A stretch of 64,000 nucleotides of DNA from Paenibacillus lentus (GTDB lineage Bacteria > Bacillota > Bacilli > Paenibacillales > Paenibacillaceae). Each line of letters starts with the position of its first letter. The stretch's first letter is position 1. Both the position numbers and the translations under genes were made by a program. The DNA is taken from NCBI RefSeq assembly GCF_003931855.1, contig NZ_CP034248.1, positions 62,001 to 126,000 on the forward strand, in the 5' to 3' direction. Below, piece after piece: positions 8,388-18,612 of this stretch. The notes beneath the pieces were generated by a model. It saw nothing but the letters and a program-made list of their open reading frames with translations. It searched no databases and had not been told where the DNA came from.

Positions 8388-10103
8388 TCATCCGCTGTTC
8401 CCATGCGGGGAGCTTGGGTCAACCGAGAAGACGCAAGTAAATGTCGTACCGACTCCTTCCTCAGACCTTACGGTAATATTACCGCCATGACGTTCCATAA
8501 TACTAAGACATAACGGAAGACCTAGTCCGGTACCCTTTGCCTTTGTCGTGTAAAATGGAGCAAACAGCTTCTGCTGCTGCACTTCCGATAGGCCTGGCCC
8601 TGAATCAATCACGCACAGCTTGATTCCATCTTCGTCGTAGCTCGTCATTAACGTGAGCAGCCCCTTCTCTCCCATCGCCTCCATACCGTTTCTAGCTAAG
8701 TTCAGAATCAGCTGCTTAATTTCTTTTACGTTCAAATACAACAGGGGAACACGCTCATCCAGCTTGACCTCAATGCTCTGTCCTCGCAAATTGGCCTCTG
8801 CCCAAAGAAGCGGCTTCAGCTCTTCAATAATATGGTGCAAACTACATAGCTCCTTGGTCACGACCCGATTCTGCGCCAGGGCCAGGAAATCACTGATAAT
8901 ACTGTTTGCTCGATCAAGCTCCTCCATTACAATCCGGTAATAATGGTCCAGGTCATTTGCGCTCTTCTCCCGCATCAACTGCAGGAAGCCTCTTACCACC
9001 GCCATCGGATTGCGAATTTCGTGTGTTATTCCGGCCGCCATTTGCCCGACAAGGCTGAGCCGCTCCACATGGTTCAATTCCATCCGCAGTGTCTCAAGTT
9101 CAGTGATGTCTTGTACGATAATGACAGCTGCGATCACTTCATCGGTCAGCCCTTGAATGATAGGGGACATGCTTGTAAAATACACTTTATCCTCAATTTG
9201 CAGCAGCTCCGTCGTTTTTGTTCCCTCCTGCAACGCCTTCTCGACACGCAAAGCAATCAGTCCAATATCAAAACCGCCGCACTCACCACCCAGCTTCTGT
9301 CCGATCAAACTTCCCCTGGTCGCAGAGGGATGATCATTTCGGTATAATTGAAGGAATGTGTCGTTCACCGACAGAATACAACGCTGTTGATCGATTAAAA
9401 TGATATTCAACGGTGCGGCATCCATAATTTGCTGTAACTTGTCGGCTTCGCTAAAATATTGATTCGTTAGCTGCATCACATGCTTATTCTGACGCTCTTT
9501 CTCCAACGAGCTCGCCATATAATAACTGTACAAGCTGCTTACGATAGCAGCGGAGGCTAAATGTACCGTGGAGACCACGATGAGAGCAGGGACATGAGCC
9601 TGCTGTAGATTGACTGTCAATAACGGGGAAGCCGTGACCATTATTTGCCCGATGGCCAACCAGAGAAAGAGGATTACAGTTCTGTCTTGTTGTTTCCTCT
9701 CTCTAAACCGTCCGGCAGACCACAGGATAAATGGAAACAATAACAATCCGGTTTCTAGCAGCCAGCCTGTAATGGTGTAGTTTACGGCATAAAGGGGAAA
9801 CAAGGCCATCCGAAAGACGCCCATGACGATACTCAACCGTAATCTGCTGTATAGCATTAGTACAAATAAGGGCATAATCCCGAATTCTAGCGGAATAATA
9901 TCCGAGTACGTTTGAGAGAATAAAGCACAAAGAAGCATACTAGCAGCACAAATAGCCGCCATTCCCAATGAATAGGGTGATTTTGGTTCAACATTAGCCG
10001 GCCTCCGTCCAAAACCGCTCCACTTTTCGTATAATATCGGAAACAGAAATGCTGGCAAACTAGCAACAAAAAGCTGAATTACAATCTCTTTTATTGCATC
10101 CAA
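8388..10103 (-). CDS. PAS-domain sensor histidine kinase, sporulation-kinase type
   Basis: This membrane histidine kinase has several N-terminal hydrophobic helices (about residues 1-195), a PAS domain opening MDAAPLNIILIDQQ (about 225-330), a HisKA dimerisation helix with the phospho-acceptor His in GITHEIRNP, and an HATPase domain with N box NLARNGMEAM and G boxes DSGPGL and GTGLGLPL. The layout resembles KinB/KinE-like kinases that feed the Spo0F phosphorelay, and no response regulator gene is adjacent, consistent with an orphan kinase. The TTG at 10103 is chosen because GAGGAGG lies six bases upstream; the ATG at 10139 has no ribosome-binding site and precedes that sequence. Confidence 0.85.
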   Translation of the reverse strand: MDAIKEIVIQLFVASLPAFLFPILYEKWSGFGRRPANVEPKSPYSLGMAAICAASMLLCALFSQTYSDIIPLEFGIMPLFVLMLYSRLRLSIVMGVFRMALFPLYAVNYTITGWLLETGLLLFPFILWSAGRFRERKQQDRTVILFLWLAIGQIMVTASPLLTVNLQQAHVPALIVVSTVHLASAAIVSSLYSYYMASSLEKERQNKHVMQLTNQYFSEADKLQQIMDAAPLNIILIDQQRCILSVNDTFLQLYRNDHPSATRGSLIGQKLGGECGGFDIGLIALRVEKALQEGTKTTELLQIEDKVYFTSMSPIIQGLTDEVIAAVIIVQDITELETLRMELNHVERLSLVGQMAAGITHEIRNPMAVVRGFLQLMREKSANDLDHYYRIVMEELDRANSIISDFLALAQNRVVTKELCSLHHIIEELKPLLWAEANLRGQSIEVKLDERVPLLYLNVKEIKQLILNLARNGMEAMGEKGLLTLMTSYDEDGIKLCVIDSGPGLSEVQQQKLFAPFYTTKAKGTGLGLPLCLSIMERHGGNITVRSEEGVGTTFTCVFSVDPSSPHGNSG

Positions 10104-10251
10104 GTTCTCCCTCCTCAGGCGGAAGAATACTGTACTCATTTCGATTAAATCACAGCCGACAAAGTTTTACAATATTTCATGTTTAAAGAAATTAGTTCCG
10201 GTATTTCTATCTGAATAATAGTATTATTAGTACAAATGAAAGGAACATCTT

Positions 10252-11514
10252 ATGAAAAATTACGATGTGATCGTGATCGGTGGGGGCCCCTCGGGATTGA
10301 TGGCCTCCATAGCTGCTGCGGAGCAAGGTGCAGCCGTTGCTCTTCTGGACAAGGGAGACAAGCTGGGGCGCAAGCTCGGAATTTCCGGCGGCGGGCGCTG
10401 TAACGTAACGAATGCGAAGGAAATTGACGAGCTGATCAAGTATATCCCCGGAGGAGGGCGATTTCTGCACAGCGCCTTTGCTCTTTTCAGCAATCGAGAT
10501 ATTATTGCTTTTTTCGAGGGGCTGGGCATCGCGCTTAAGGAAGAGGATAACGGGAGAATGTTCCCCGTGTCTGACAAAGCGAAAACCGTGGTCAACGCTT
10601 TAATCGGCAAGGCCAAGTCTCTTGGCGTTACACTTCTTGTGCATCATGCCGTTCAAGAAGTTATCTATAACCAGGATCAGGTTGCAGGCGTGAAGCTGTC
10701 CTCCGGTGAAATTTACAAAGCCCCTGCGGTCGTTGTCGCTACCGGGGGCAAGTCGGTTCCGCACACCGGTTCTACCGGAGATGGCTACCCCTGGGCCGAG
10801 GCGGCAGGTCATACGATTACAGAACTATATCCGACGGAGACGCCAATCATTTCCAAAGAGCCCTTTATTACAAGCCGAGAGCTCCAGGGTCTGTCACTTC
10901 GAAATGTGAAGCTCTCGCTTCTAGATCCGAAAGGAAAGACTGTCGTAGCTCACCAAGGGGATATGATCTTCACTCATTTTGGCTTATCTGGCCCGATTGC
11001 CCTTCGATGCAGCGGATTTATCCGCGGCGTTAAAAAGAAGCACAATATATCCCTGGTCACGATGTCCATTGATCTGTTTCCTGATAAGAAGGCGGGCGGC
11101 CTTGAGAATGATATGCGCCAGCTGGCTGCGGCCGAGCCGAAAAAGGCGCTTAAAAATGTATTCAAAGGGACTCTGCCGGAGCGCTTGCTCCCCTTGCTGT
11201 TCCAGCGGGCGAACCTTCCCGGAGAGACAACCTACGAGCACTTGCCGAAGGAGCCCTGGCTCGCCTGGGTTCAATTCCTCAAGAATTTCACGTTCCAGGT
11301 CAGCGGGACGCGTCCTTTCGAAGAAGCTTTTGTTACAGGAGGCGGGGTGCACCTGAAGGAGATTAATCCGAAGACGATGGAATCCAAGCTCATGCCCGGC
11401 TTATTCTTTTGCGGAGAAGTGCTGGATGTGCATGGATATACGGGAGGCTATAACATTACGGCGGCCTTCGCGACCGGCTACACTGCAGGCTACCACGCAG
11501 GACAAGGAAAGTGA
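10252..11514 (+). CDS. NAD(P)/FAD-dependent oxidoreductase, BaiN/HI0933 family
   Basis: The 420-residue flavoprotein has an N-terminal FAD dinucleotide-binding motif VIVIGGGPSGLMAS (from about residue 6), the family hallmark GISGGGRCNVTN near residue 44, and the C-terminal FAD motif GEVLDVHGYTGGYN. This family includes B. subtilis YtfP and the BaiN-type enzymes; its physiological substrate is generally unclear. AAAGGAAC precedes the ATG. It is transcribed alone, divergent from the kinase and convergent with ecsB. Confidence 0.88.
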   Translation: MKNYDVIVIGGGPSGLMASIAAAEQGAAVALLDKGDKLGRKLGISGGGRCNVTNAKEIDELIKYIPGGGRFLHSAFALFSNRDIIAFFEGLGIALKEEDNGRMFPVSDKAKTVVNALIGKAKSLGVTLLVHHAVQEVIYNQDQVAGVKLSSGEIYKAPAVVVATGGKSVPHTGSTGDGYPWAEAAGHTITELYPTETPIISKEPFITSRELQGLSLRNVKLSLLDPKGKTVVAHQGDMIFTHFGLSGPIALRCSGFIRGVKKKHNISLVTMSIDLFPDKKAGGLENDMRQLAAAEPKKALKNVFKGTLPERLLPLLFQRANLPGETTYEHLPKEPWLAWVQFLKNFTFQVSGTRPFEEAFVTGGGVHLKEINPKTMESKLMPGLFFCGEVLDVHGYTGGYNITAAFATGYTAGYHAGQGK

Positions 11515-11534
11515 GACTAGCTCACCTTCCGCAT

Positions 11535-12776
11535 CTAGCGCAAAAGCATTTTCGCAATGTAAGGCACGTATAGCACAACGGCGGCAGGAACTCCCAATGC
11601 TACGCCCCCAATGGCCTCAAATAGAGAAACGCCTAGTCCGGCGCTGATGAATACAACTCCAGGCTGCAACAACAACCGATTGGAAGGTACGACCGAGTTG
11701 TGCTTCAATTCAGGACTTATCGGCAGTATGGCCAGGAGATCCCTTTCCAAGAAATGCTTGCGAAAACCATTTAACCAGTAATACAGCAAAACCATCAGTA
11801 GAGTGAATACTACAACATTCACCGGAAAGGGCGGAGCTGCCACTGCAGCTATTCCCACTGCTATGAATTGCAAATACATGACAAGATCGCGCCCTCGAAA
11901 GAATGATTTCATCATCGCTTCGGCAAGTCTACTCTCAGGCTGGCGGGATCGGAGAAGCTGATTCGAACGGCGGAAAAGCCACGGACGCGATCTCGCCTTC
12001 CGGGGGCTGCTAGTAGCTCCCGAGAGCACCAATCCCGTAAGCCGTGTCTTTTGATATTCCTCCATACGAATCTCTGCCTCGAATAACCCGACTGTATGCG
12101 TTCGTAAGCGAACCAGCCAGACCACAGTTGTCAGCAGGAGCAATACAATAGCCACGGTAAGGCTTCGATTTGGATGCAGTATGAAGGCCCAAACGATAAA
12201 AACTCCTCCTAGGACAAGCTGAACCAGCGACTGGTACAGCACTTTTCTCCACCGTGCTGTGTATATGCCTATCAAATTCTCACTCAGCATCGCCACCGCC
12301 TTGATTCCTGCCACTATCACATACAGAAGCCCTATTTCTACTCCTGTCATTGTATATACCCGGAGAAGTATCGGTAAAAGAATGAGGATTATCAGCCCCC
12401 ATATGAGTGCCTGAGTCACCAGGCTAACCAAGATGCCGCGCAATACGATCCCCCTGTTCCACTGCTCGTTCCGGTGCATAAACAAAACATCCGCATTCTC
12501 CTGGTAGGTCGTTAAGCCGCCCCCAAGATGAATAAGGAAATATAACAATAGGGGGATGACTGCGTAGGGAAGCTCCATAAGCCAGCCAGGCAGTTCCTCC
12601 TCCCACAAGACATAATAGCTTCGTCCGAATATCAACATGGCTGGAATACCAATGTAGAGCAGCACTACAGAATCCACTACCGATCGAAAGATGCCATATT
12701 GCTTGCCTATGTGATCCTTCCACCTTCTCATGAAATGACGATGGATTACATTTTCAGGCTCTTTTGTTCTCGCCAT
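11535..12776 (-). CDS. ecsB: ABC transporter permease EcsB
   Basis: The 413-residue membrane protein has roughly 8-10 hydrophobic segments. It follows an EcsA-type ATPase by 22 bases and matches EcsB in length and in its N-terminal pattern (a short basic cytoplasmic start then paired helices). In B. subtilis EcsAB affects secretion, competence and site-2 protease RasP activity, probably by exporting inhibitory peptides. A basic loop with SSPRKARSRPW lies mid-protein. The family call rests mainly on context and topology. Confidence 0.82.
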   Translation of the reverse strand: MARTKEPENVIHRHFMRRWKDHIGKQYGIFRSVVDSVVLLYIGIPAMLIFGRSYYVLWEEELPGWLMELPYAVIPLLLYFLIHLGGGLTTYQENADVLFMHRNEQWNRGIVLRGILVSLVTQALIWGLIILILLPILLRVYTMTGVEIGLLYVIVAGIKAVAMLSENLIGIYTARWRKVLYQSLVQLVLGGVFIVWAFILHPNRSLTVAIVLLLLTTVVWLVRLRTHTVGLFEAEIRMEEYQKTRLTGLVLSGATSSPRKARSRPWLFRRSNQLLRSRQPESRLAEAMMKSFFRGRDLVMYLQFIAVGIAAVAAPPFPVNVVVFTLLMVLLYYWLNGFRKHFLERDLLAILPISPELKHNSVVPSNRLLLQPGVVFISAGLGVSLFEAIGGVALGVPAAVVLYVPYIAKMLLR

Positions 12777-12798
12777 GCCATTCTCTCCTCCCTTCGCT

Positions 12799-13503
12799 TT
12801 AATCAGCTAGCCTATCAAAGCAATCAAACAACGAAGCCTCCGGCATGGCTGCTGTGGAGCGTATTTCCTCTAACGTTCCCTGTGCAGCGATCCTTCCCTG
12901 CGAAATGAGAACAAAATCATCGCAAATCCGCTCCGCCGTATCGAGCACATGCGTTGACATGAGAATTCCCGCCCCACGCTGCCGTTCCTCCTCCAGCAGG
13001 CTGAGAAAATCCTTGATCGCACGAGGATCAAGGCCGATAAACGGCTCATCGACGATATAAATATCAGGACGGCTCAGGAAACCGATCATCAGCATCATTT
13101 TTTGCCGCATGCCTTTAGAGAATCCCCCCGGCAGGTGATGACGAGCCTCAGTCATTCTAAATCTGTCTAGCAAGCGCTCGCCTTCCAGCTCCAACTCATG
13201 CTGCCCCATACCGTACACTGCGGCTGCCAAATCCAGATGCTCCCACAAGGTCAAATTCTCATAAAATACCGGGTGTTCCGGGATATAAGCATATTGCTCG
13301 TAACCGGCTTTAAAACGGATGGATGCTTCCGCATACGGCATAATGCCTAGAATGGTCTTGAGCACCGTACTCTTTCCTGCCCCGTTCGCTCCGATTAACC
13401 CCGTAAGTTTACCGGGGCGGATCGCAAGGGATACGTCCTTAACCTTAGGATCTCCGAATTCATATCCCGAATCGCTGATGTCTACTTCAAGTAGGATATC
13501 CAT
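12799..13503 (-). CDS. ecsA: ABC transporter ATP-binding protein EcsA
   Basis: The ATPase subunit has Walker A GANGAGKST, a signature region GGFSKGMRQK, Walker B IYIVDEPFIGLDP and H-loop STHVLD. The GFSKGMRQK form of the signature is characteristic of the EcsA group. The ATG at 13503 is preferred because GGGGG lies five bases upstream; the ATG at 13515 overlaps that site. It forms an operon with ecsB. Confidence 0.88.
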   Translation of the reverse strand: MDILLEVDISDSGYEFGDPKVKDVSLAIRPGKLTGLIGANGAGKSTVLKTILGIMPYAEASIRFKAGYEQYAYIPEHPVFYENLTLWEHLDLAAAVYGMGQHELELEGERLLDRFRMTEARHHLPGGFSKGMRQKMMLMIGFLSRPDIYIVDEPFIGLDPRAIKDFLSLLEEERQRGAGILMSTHVLDTAERICDDFVLISQGRIAAQGTLEEIRSTAAMPEASLFDCFDRLAD

Positions 13504-13806
13504 ATAATCCCCCATTTCTATTATGAATTAGTCTAGAGGTATATACGTAATAGCGGCTAGCCTGTTCCATGAAATAGCGCTCTATTCATGCTGCTCAATT
13601 GGAAACAGGACATTATGCGTCCCGACTTTTGGATAAAACATGAACTTTTCAGGTTTTATTCAAGTTTTAAATATGTAAACCGTAAATTGTGATAAATTAT
13701 ATTTTTAAAAAATCGGGTATCCCCTAACATAATAGATATGAAGCAATAGCGATCTAACTCTATTTTCTATGACTGCATGTAAAATATAGATTAAGGCGGG
13801 ATGATG

Positions 13807-14274
13807 ATGTTGAAGACCGAGGAACGCGGAACCGATTTATCACTGCACTTGTACCGAGTATTTTCTAAGTCGTTTAAAAGTGTCAATGAGCATGCCGTAA
13901 CGGGAAGCAAAATTCAGGGCTTCAATCCGACAGCCTTTGCTGTTTTGGAGGTTCTCTATTACAAGGGGCCTCAGCCCATTCAGCAAATCGGGGCCAAACT
14001 GCTGCTGCAGAGCGGCAACGTCACATATGTGATCGACAAGCTGGAAGCCGCTGGCTATTTGCAGCGACAGCCCTGTCCACGAGATCGGCGAGTCATATTT
14101 GCCGAACTGACGCCAAAGGGTAAAGAGCTGATGGATAAGCTTTATCCGGAGTTTTCCGAACGAATTGACTATGCCCTTAGCGGACTAGACAATGAAGAGA
14201 AGCAATTAATGATTACATTGCTGAAGAAAATGGGGCGTGAAGCCGAGAAGCTGGCTCCGCTTGCACGCAAGTAG
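13807..14274 (+). CDS. MarR-family transcriptional regulator
   Basis: The roughly 155-residue winged-helix regulator has a recognition helix in LLLQSGNVTYVIDKLEAAG and a basic wing PRDRRVIFAELTPKG. Three ATG codons in a row (13801, 13804, 13807) follow AAGGCGGG; the third has the best spacing. A multidrug MFS pump gene lies 500 bases downstream in opposite orientation and could be a target. No ligand residues are evident; a DNA-binding repressor role is inferred from the family. Confidence 0.88.
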   Translation: MLKTEERGTDLSLHLYRVFSKSFKSVNEHAVTGSKIQGFNPTAFAVLEVLYYKGPQPIQQIGAKLLLQSGNVTYVIDKLEAAGYLQRQPCPRDRRVIFAELTPKGKELMDKLYPEFSERIDYALSGLDNEEKQLMITLLKKMGREAEKLAPLARK

Positions 14275-14296
14275 TTAGAACCTGTGCCAATTATGC

Positions 14297-14337
14297 AAAA
14301 GGCTGCATCCTTCCGTAAACGGAGGGAGCAGCCTTTT
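14297..14337. terminator. terminator between marR and the convergent gene
   Basis: The outer stem AAAAGGCTGC pairs with GCAGCCTTTT, with an inner TCCTTCCGT/GGAGGGA stem. A- and T-runs on both sides suggest bidirectional action. Confidence 0.85.
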
Positions 14338-14384
14338 CTTGTATACCTTGCATACTTTGTATTTGTATACAATGATCTTGTACC

Positions 14385-14729
14385 CTAGGATGGATTGGTA
14401 ATCCGATGAAGCGCCTGTGCGCATTCATGAATGTGCCGTACGTAGTCCTCCGTCAGGTTCTGAACCTGCTCGGATTGTTCATTTACCGTCACGCCTTCCC
14501 GCTCGACATCGACCAGCTCCACCTTGACTTCCCGCCGATCCAAATAAGAGCACTGAAAGTCAAAGGTGTAATCCTGACGCCCCTCTGCATTGATATGTAT
14601 CCGTAAACCGTAGGGGTCTGCAAGATCAGCCTGGACTATAGTCTTATCGCCAGGATTGAGATATTCCGGTAGTTGCTCCTGCCAGGCGTTAACCAAAGTG
14701 CCTTGATCCACGTTCCAATCCTCATTCAT
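14385..14729 (-). CDS. hypothetical protein, 114 residues
   Basis: The acidic soluble protein carries no recognised domain. A central part predicted as beta strands (DPYGLRIHINAEGRQDYTF) is followed by a C-terminal helix. AAAGGGGAGG lies seven bases before the ATG, a strong site. It lies 60 bases downstream of the MFS gene on the same strand and may be its last operon member. Confidence 0.7.
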   Translation of the reverse strand: MNEDWNVDQGTLVNAWQEQLPEYLNPGDKTIVQADLADPYGLRIHINAEGRQDYTFDFQCSYLDRREVKVELVDVEREGVTVNEQSEQVQNLTEDYVRHIHECAQALHRITNPS

Positions 14730-14788
14730 TGTAACACCTCCCCTTTCCTTGTTAAGGTGCGGAGGCGTCGCCTCTTTTATGCATACAG

Positions 14789-16279
14789 CTACTTCTCTTT
14801 CTCGACCTCAGGTGCACGGTTCCGCAGGCCAAATACCGATACGACGCCAACAAGCGCCAATATGGCCATCACGACAAACAGGGTATGCAAACTGTTCTGC
14901 AGCACATGCTTCAGCTCACTCCAGAGCTCGGGAGACAGATTTTGCACTTTTTCCGGAGATAGCAAATTGTTAATGTCGTCCTGGGATACTTTGAGCCCGG
15001 AAGCCGTGCCAGCCGATGTCTGGGTTACGATCCGCAAATTGATCAACGTTCCGAATACGGCAACGCCGATCGTCTGCCCGATGGACTTAGTGAAGGTGTT
15101 CAGAGCATTCGAAGCCCCACGGAGGCTGTAGCCGACCGAAGATTGGGCGATAATCGTAAACACCGTGAAGGAGAAGCCAAAGCCGATACCGTACATCGCG
15201 TTAAAAACTAGCATCAGATAGAGCGGCGTCTCCTCCGTCATAAAAGCGATTCCTGCCGCTCCAAATGCAATGATGATCATTCCGATCAAGGACGTGTAGC
15301 GTGAACCTTTGCTAATGATCCAGCGCGCTCCATACACGGAGCCAAAGAGCCAGCCGATCGACATCGGAGCCAGAATAAGTCCGGACATCGTAGCATTCTG
15401 CCCCAAAACCCCTTGTATCCAAAGCGGTAAATAGGAGGTAAGTCCAATGAGCAGGGCGCTAGCCACCAGACTTGCTATGTTCGAGAAGGCGATGTCCCGC
15501 ACTTTAAATAGCTTAAGAGGTACGAGCGGTTCCTCCGCCCGGTTCTCTACGATTAGGAACAGGCTGAGCGATATTGCAGCGATCGCCAAAATAGCGATTA
15601 ACCAAGGGGACGTCCAGGCGAATTGCTGGCCGCCTGTCGCGAGTCCAAACAGGAGTGCCGTCACACCGATTGTAAAGGTTATCGCGCCGGCAATATCAAT
15701 TTTCACCTTCTGCTTCTCATTTTTCTCATGTAAGTATTTCAAAATGAAAAAAAGCGACAGTAAACCGAACGGCACATTAAAGCCAAATACCCATCTCCAG
15801 TTTAAATAATCGACGACATAGCCGCCGAGCAGCGGCCCGACGAGAGATGAAATCCCCCATACAGAGCTGATTAAAGCTTGAACCCTAGCTCTTTCTTCAA
15901 TCGAATAAATATCGCCGATAATTGTAAACGTGACCGGAATCAGCGCACCGGCTCCGATCCCCTGCAGTGCACGGAATACAATCAGTTGTTCCATGCTCTG
16001 CGAAAGTCCGGATAGTAATGATCCCGCCAAAAACAATAAAGACCCGATAATAAATACGGGCTTCCTACCATAAAGATCACTCATCTTCCCAAAAATCGGG
16101 GTCGAAACAGCCATCGTCAGCAGATAAGCTGTAAACACCCAGCTCAGCAAAGCTACTCCACCCAAATCTCCAACGATTCTCGGGCCTGCCGGACCAATGA
16201 CCGTACCTTCAATTGCTGCAAGGAAAGTGGACAGCATTAAACCGGTCAAAATATAATTACGTTTCAATGATATATTCAA
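14789..16279 (-). CDS. MFS multidrug efflux transporter, EmrB/QacA (DHA2) family
   Basis: The protein has 14 predicted membrane helices in about 496 residues. The DHA2 motif A is visible in FGKMSDLYGRKPVF and motif C-like sequence in VWGISSLVGPLLGGYV. It is a proton-driven exporter of hydrophobic drugs at the cytoplasmic membrane. The TTG at 16279 is chosen because GGAAAGGAAG lies seven bases upstream; the ATG at 16321 lacks a site. The nearby MarR regulator (13807-14274) is a plausible controller, an inference from proximity. Confidence 0.88.
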   Translation of the reverse strand: MNISLKRNYILTGLMLSTFLAAIEGTVIGPAGPRIVGDLGGVALLSWVFTAYLLTMAVSTPIFGKMSDLYGRKPVFIIGSLLFLAGSLLSGLSQSMEQLIVFRALQGIGAGALIPVTFTIIGDIYSIEERARVQALISSVWGISSLVGPLLGGYVVDYLNWRWVFGFNVPFGLLSLFFILKYLHEKNEKQKVKIDIAGAITFTIGVTALLFGLATGGQQFAWTSPWLIAILAIAAISLSLFLIVENRAEEPLVPLKLFKVRDIAFSNIASLVASALLIGLTSYLPLWIQGVLGQNATMSGLILAPMSIGWLFGSVYGARWIISKGSRYTSLIGMIIIAFGAAGIAFMTEETPLYLMLVFNAMYGIGFGFSFTVFTIIAQSSVGYSLRGASNALNTFTKSIGQTIGVAVFGTLINLRIVTQTSAGTASGLKVSQDDINNLLSPEKVQNLSPELWSELKHVLQNSLHTLFVVMAILALVGVVSVFGLRNRAPEVEKEK

Positions 16280-16376
16280 AGGGATGACTTCCTTTCCGAA
16301 GCTTAACAATTTTCCATACATGTCCTTAAGCTAGCTAATAGTATAAGGGAAGCCCCTCTAAAAAGGAAGAAGCAGA

Positions 16377-17999
16377 CTACAACTGTAGTCTGCCCTGATC
16401 CATCATCCAAATTGTTAGTGGTTCGCCCGCAAAGCACTCGGGCTCATGGGTAATCATAATAACGGACGCCCCCTCTCTCACTGCTCGGCGGCATAATGCG
16501 GCGAGAGCCCTGGTCCCTCTGTAATCGGCCCCTGCGGTAGGCTCGTCCAAAATATACAGCTTCTTCGGCACCATCATGGCAGCTGCCGCGCTAAGCAGGC
16601 GTTTCTCCCCGCCGCTTAGCAGATAAGGAGAAACCTCTCCTCGTTCGGACAGTCCGATACTCTGCAGCAATTCCTCAGCACGCTCAATGATTTCTTGGGG
16701 CAGCGCATCTCCCGGCCTCAGGCGCATCTGGAATCGTGGACCGTAAATTAATTCCTCCCATACAGTGGCAGCCACGAATTGATGCTCCGGCTGCTGAAAG
16801 ACATATCCAATATCCCCTGCAAGCTCATACAAGGTCAGCTTTGCGACATCCTGTCCTTGCCACCAAATCGTGCCGCGAGGCGGGGACAGCAAACCCATGA
16901 GCAAACGGGACAGCGTGGTCTTACCCGAGCCGTTCTCCCCGCAGAGCAAACGCCATTCCCCGACATTTAAAGTCAGATTCACATCCTGCAGCACTGTCGG
17001 TCCTGCTTTGCCATAAGCAAAGGACAGGCCTTGAATTTGAAGCAGCGGCTCTCGCCCCGATCCTCGCAGCCGTTTGCCGATTTTAGCCGGGCCCATGGAT
17101 AACGAGCCCTCTTCAACATAAGCAGCACCCGGCAAGTGCTCTTCCGCTGTGTGACTCGCTTGACTTGCTTGACTCGCTTCTGAGATCTTCACGTGGCGCT
17201 GGGCTAGACTCTCTGTGCAGGGCGGCGGAAGACTTTGCCCCGGAAGCACGCCAAGCTCCACTAAATGCGCCCATTTCCGGCTAATCAGTTCATCCGTTGG
17301 CCCATCTATCATCACTTTGCCGCCCTCCATCACGATAAGCCGTGGCGCTGCTTGCGCTAGCTCATCGAGTCGGCCAGACACCGTGATAAGGGTCCGGCCT
17401 TCCCGATGCAGCTGGCGCAACAAAGCAAGAAATCGCCGCCGCGAGTTCACGTCCAGACTCGCCACAGGCTCGTCGAACACGAGCACCGGCGGAGCCAGCG
17501 CCAGCACTGCCGCGATGGCCGTTCGCTGCCGCTGTCCGCCTGACAGCGCATGGACGCTGTCATATCGCCGCTCCGTGAGATCCACCGCGGCAAGGGCGTC
17601 TGTAACCCGCTGCTCAATCGCGGGCACATCAAAGCGCAAGTTCTCGGGGCCGAAGGCTACCTCGTCCTCTACCCGCCCCTGTACTAGCTGCGCATCAGGG
17701 TCTTGAAACACAGCGCCGATACGCTGCACTACCTCAGCGATGCTTGCCTCGGCCGGGTCAAGCCCGTCCACAAGCAGCACCCCGTCGCGAACACCGCCCC
17801 CGGCTCTTGGCAAATAGCCGCTGAGAAGCTGCGCGATCGTCGATTTGCCGCTCCCGCTGTGACCAGTTATCGCAACCCACTCCCCGGGGCGAATTGCAAG
17901 CGACACATCCGTCACGACAGGCCCCTCATCCGCTTCATACCGAAAGGCTACATGCTGCAGCTCGATGATTGGCTTCTTCCTGGTCACCGTCAAATCCAT
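16377..17999 (-). CDS. ECF transporter double ATPase (YkoD-like)
   Basis: Two ABC domains are fused in 540 residues. Domain 1 has Walker A GHSGSGKST, signature ALSGGQRQR and Walker B VLVFDEPVASLD. Domain 2 (from about residue 310) has Walker A GENGSGKTT, signature LLSGGEKRLL and Walker B LYILDEPTAGAD. It energises vitamin uptake by an energy-coupling-factor transporter. The linker contains a short SQASQASH repeat. It overlaps the S-component gene by one base (TGATG-type junction), so the two are coupled; the T component lies just upstream. Confidence 0.9.
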   Translation of the reverse strand: MDLTVTRKKPIIELQHVAFRYEADEGPVVTDVSLAIRPGEWVAITGHSGSGKSTIAQLLSGYLPRAGGGVRDGVLLVDGLDPAEASIAEVVQRIGAVFQDPDAQLVQGRVEDEVAFGPENLRFDVPAIEQRVTDALAAVDLTERRYDSVHALSGGQRQRTAIAAVLALAPPVLVFDEPVASLDVNSRRRFLALLRQLHREGRTLITVSGRLDELAQAAPRLIVMEGGKVMIDGPTDELISRKWAHLVELGVLPGQSLPPPCTESLAQRHVKISEASQASQASHTAEEHLPGAAYVEEGSLSMGPAKIGKRLRGSGREPLLQIQGLSFAYGKAGPTVLQDVNLTLNVGEWRLLCGENGSGKTTLSRLLMGLLSPPRGTIWWQGQDVAKLTLYELAGDIGYVFQQPEHQFVAATVWEELIYGPRFQMRLRPGDALPQEIIERAEELLQSIGLSERGEVSPYLLSGGEKRLLSAAAAMMVPKKLYILDEPTAGADYRGTRALAALCRRAVREGASVIMITHEPECFAGEPLTIWMMDQGRLQL

Positions 18000-18595
18000 C
18001 AGCCCTTTACGCTAACGGCAAAGCGGCGAAGCAGACCGCTTCGAGCCAAAGCATCGCCCAGCAATTTAGTCAGCACCCCGCACAATATGATACCGCTAAT
18101 CGTCCGTACGACTAGAGCTATAAGCAGGATGTTCAAGCTCCAATTCATATAACCAAACATTTGAGCTGCCACAAAAAACCAAATGGGCACCATAGCCCCG
18201 CCAGCCAGCAAGAGCACCGACCAGCCCCAATTTCGATATTTAAAAATAAAAAATATAAGTTCCGCAATGACCATATAACAGGCCGCAGCAGCAAAGCACG
18301 AAAGAAGTCCATAAGCGGTTCCCATAAAAGACTGAACAACCGCTCCAATGCTATAAGTAATCACTGCCGTACCCGGTTTACGAATAATGTAATAAGCGAG
18401 GAGACCGTATACCATATATAATCCAGTTATCGTGGAGGTTGCGATAGGTCCTCCGATACTGTTCAACGCTTGGTTGACAGGCGATAAGTATACCGTCATC
18501 ACTGCATTCGCCGCGGCCAGCATGGCCATAAGTACAATATCCATCGTAGTAAAAGCGGCGAAGGCTTTCCTTGCATCTCCATTCCCTTGCTTCAC
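17999..18595 (-). CDS. ECF transporter S component, YkoE family
   Basis: The substrate-binding membrane subunit of an ECF vitamin transporter has 198 residues and about six helices. Family marks are YYIIRKPGTAV, the GTAYGLLSCF stretch and the C-terminal VRTISGIILCGVL. B. subtilis YkoE is tied to thiamine or its HMP precursor. Here the gene is preceded not by a TPP element but by a BirA-type biotin operator (18613-18655), so biotin or a biotin precursor is an alternative substrate. The GTG start has GAAAGGAAG six bases upstream. Confidence 0.82.
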   Translation of the reverse strand: MKQGNGDARKAFAAFTTMDIVLMAMLAAANAVMTVYLSPVNQALNSIGGPIATSTITGLYMVYGLLAYYIIRKPGTAVITYSIGAVVQSFMGTAYGLLSCFAAAACYMVIAELIFFIFKYRNWGWSVLLLAGGAMVPIWFFVAAQMFGYMNWSLNILLIALVVRTISGIILCGVLTKLLGDALARSGLLRRFAVSVKG

Positions 18596-18612
18596 TTTAA
18601 TCTTCCTTTCAC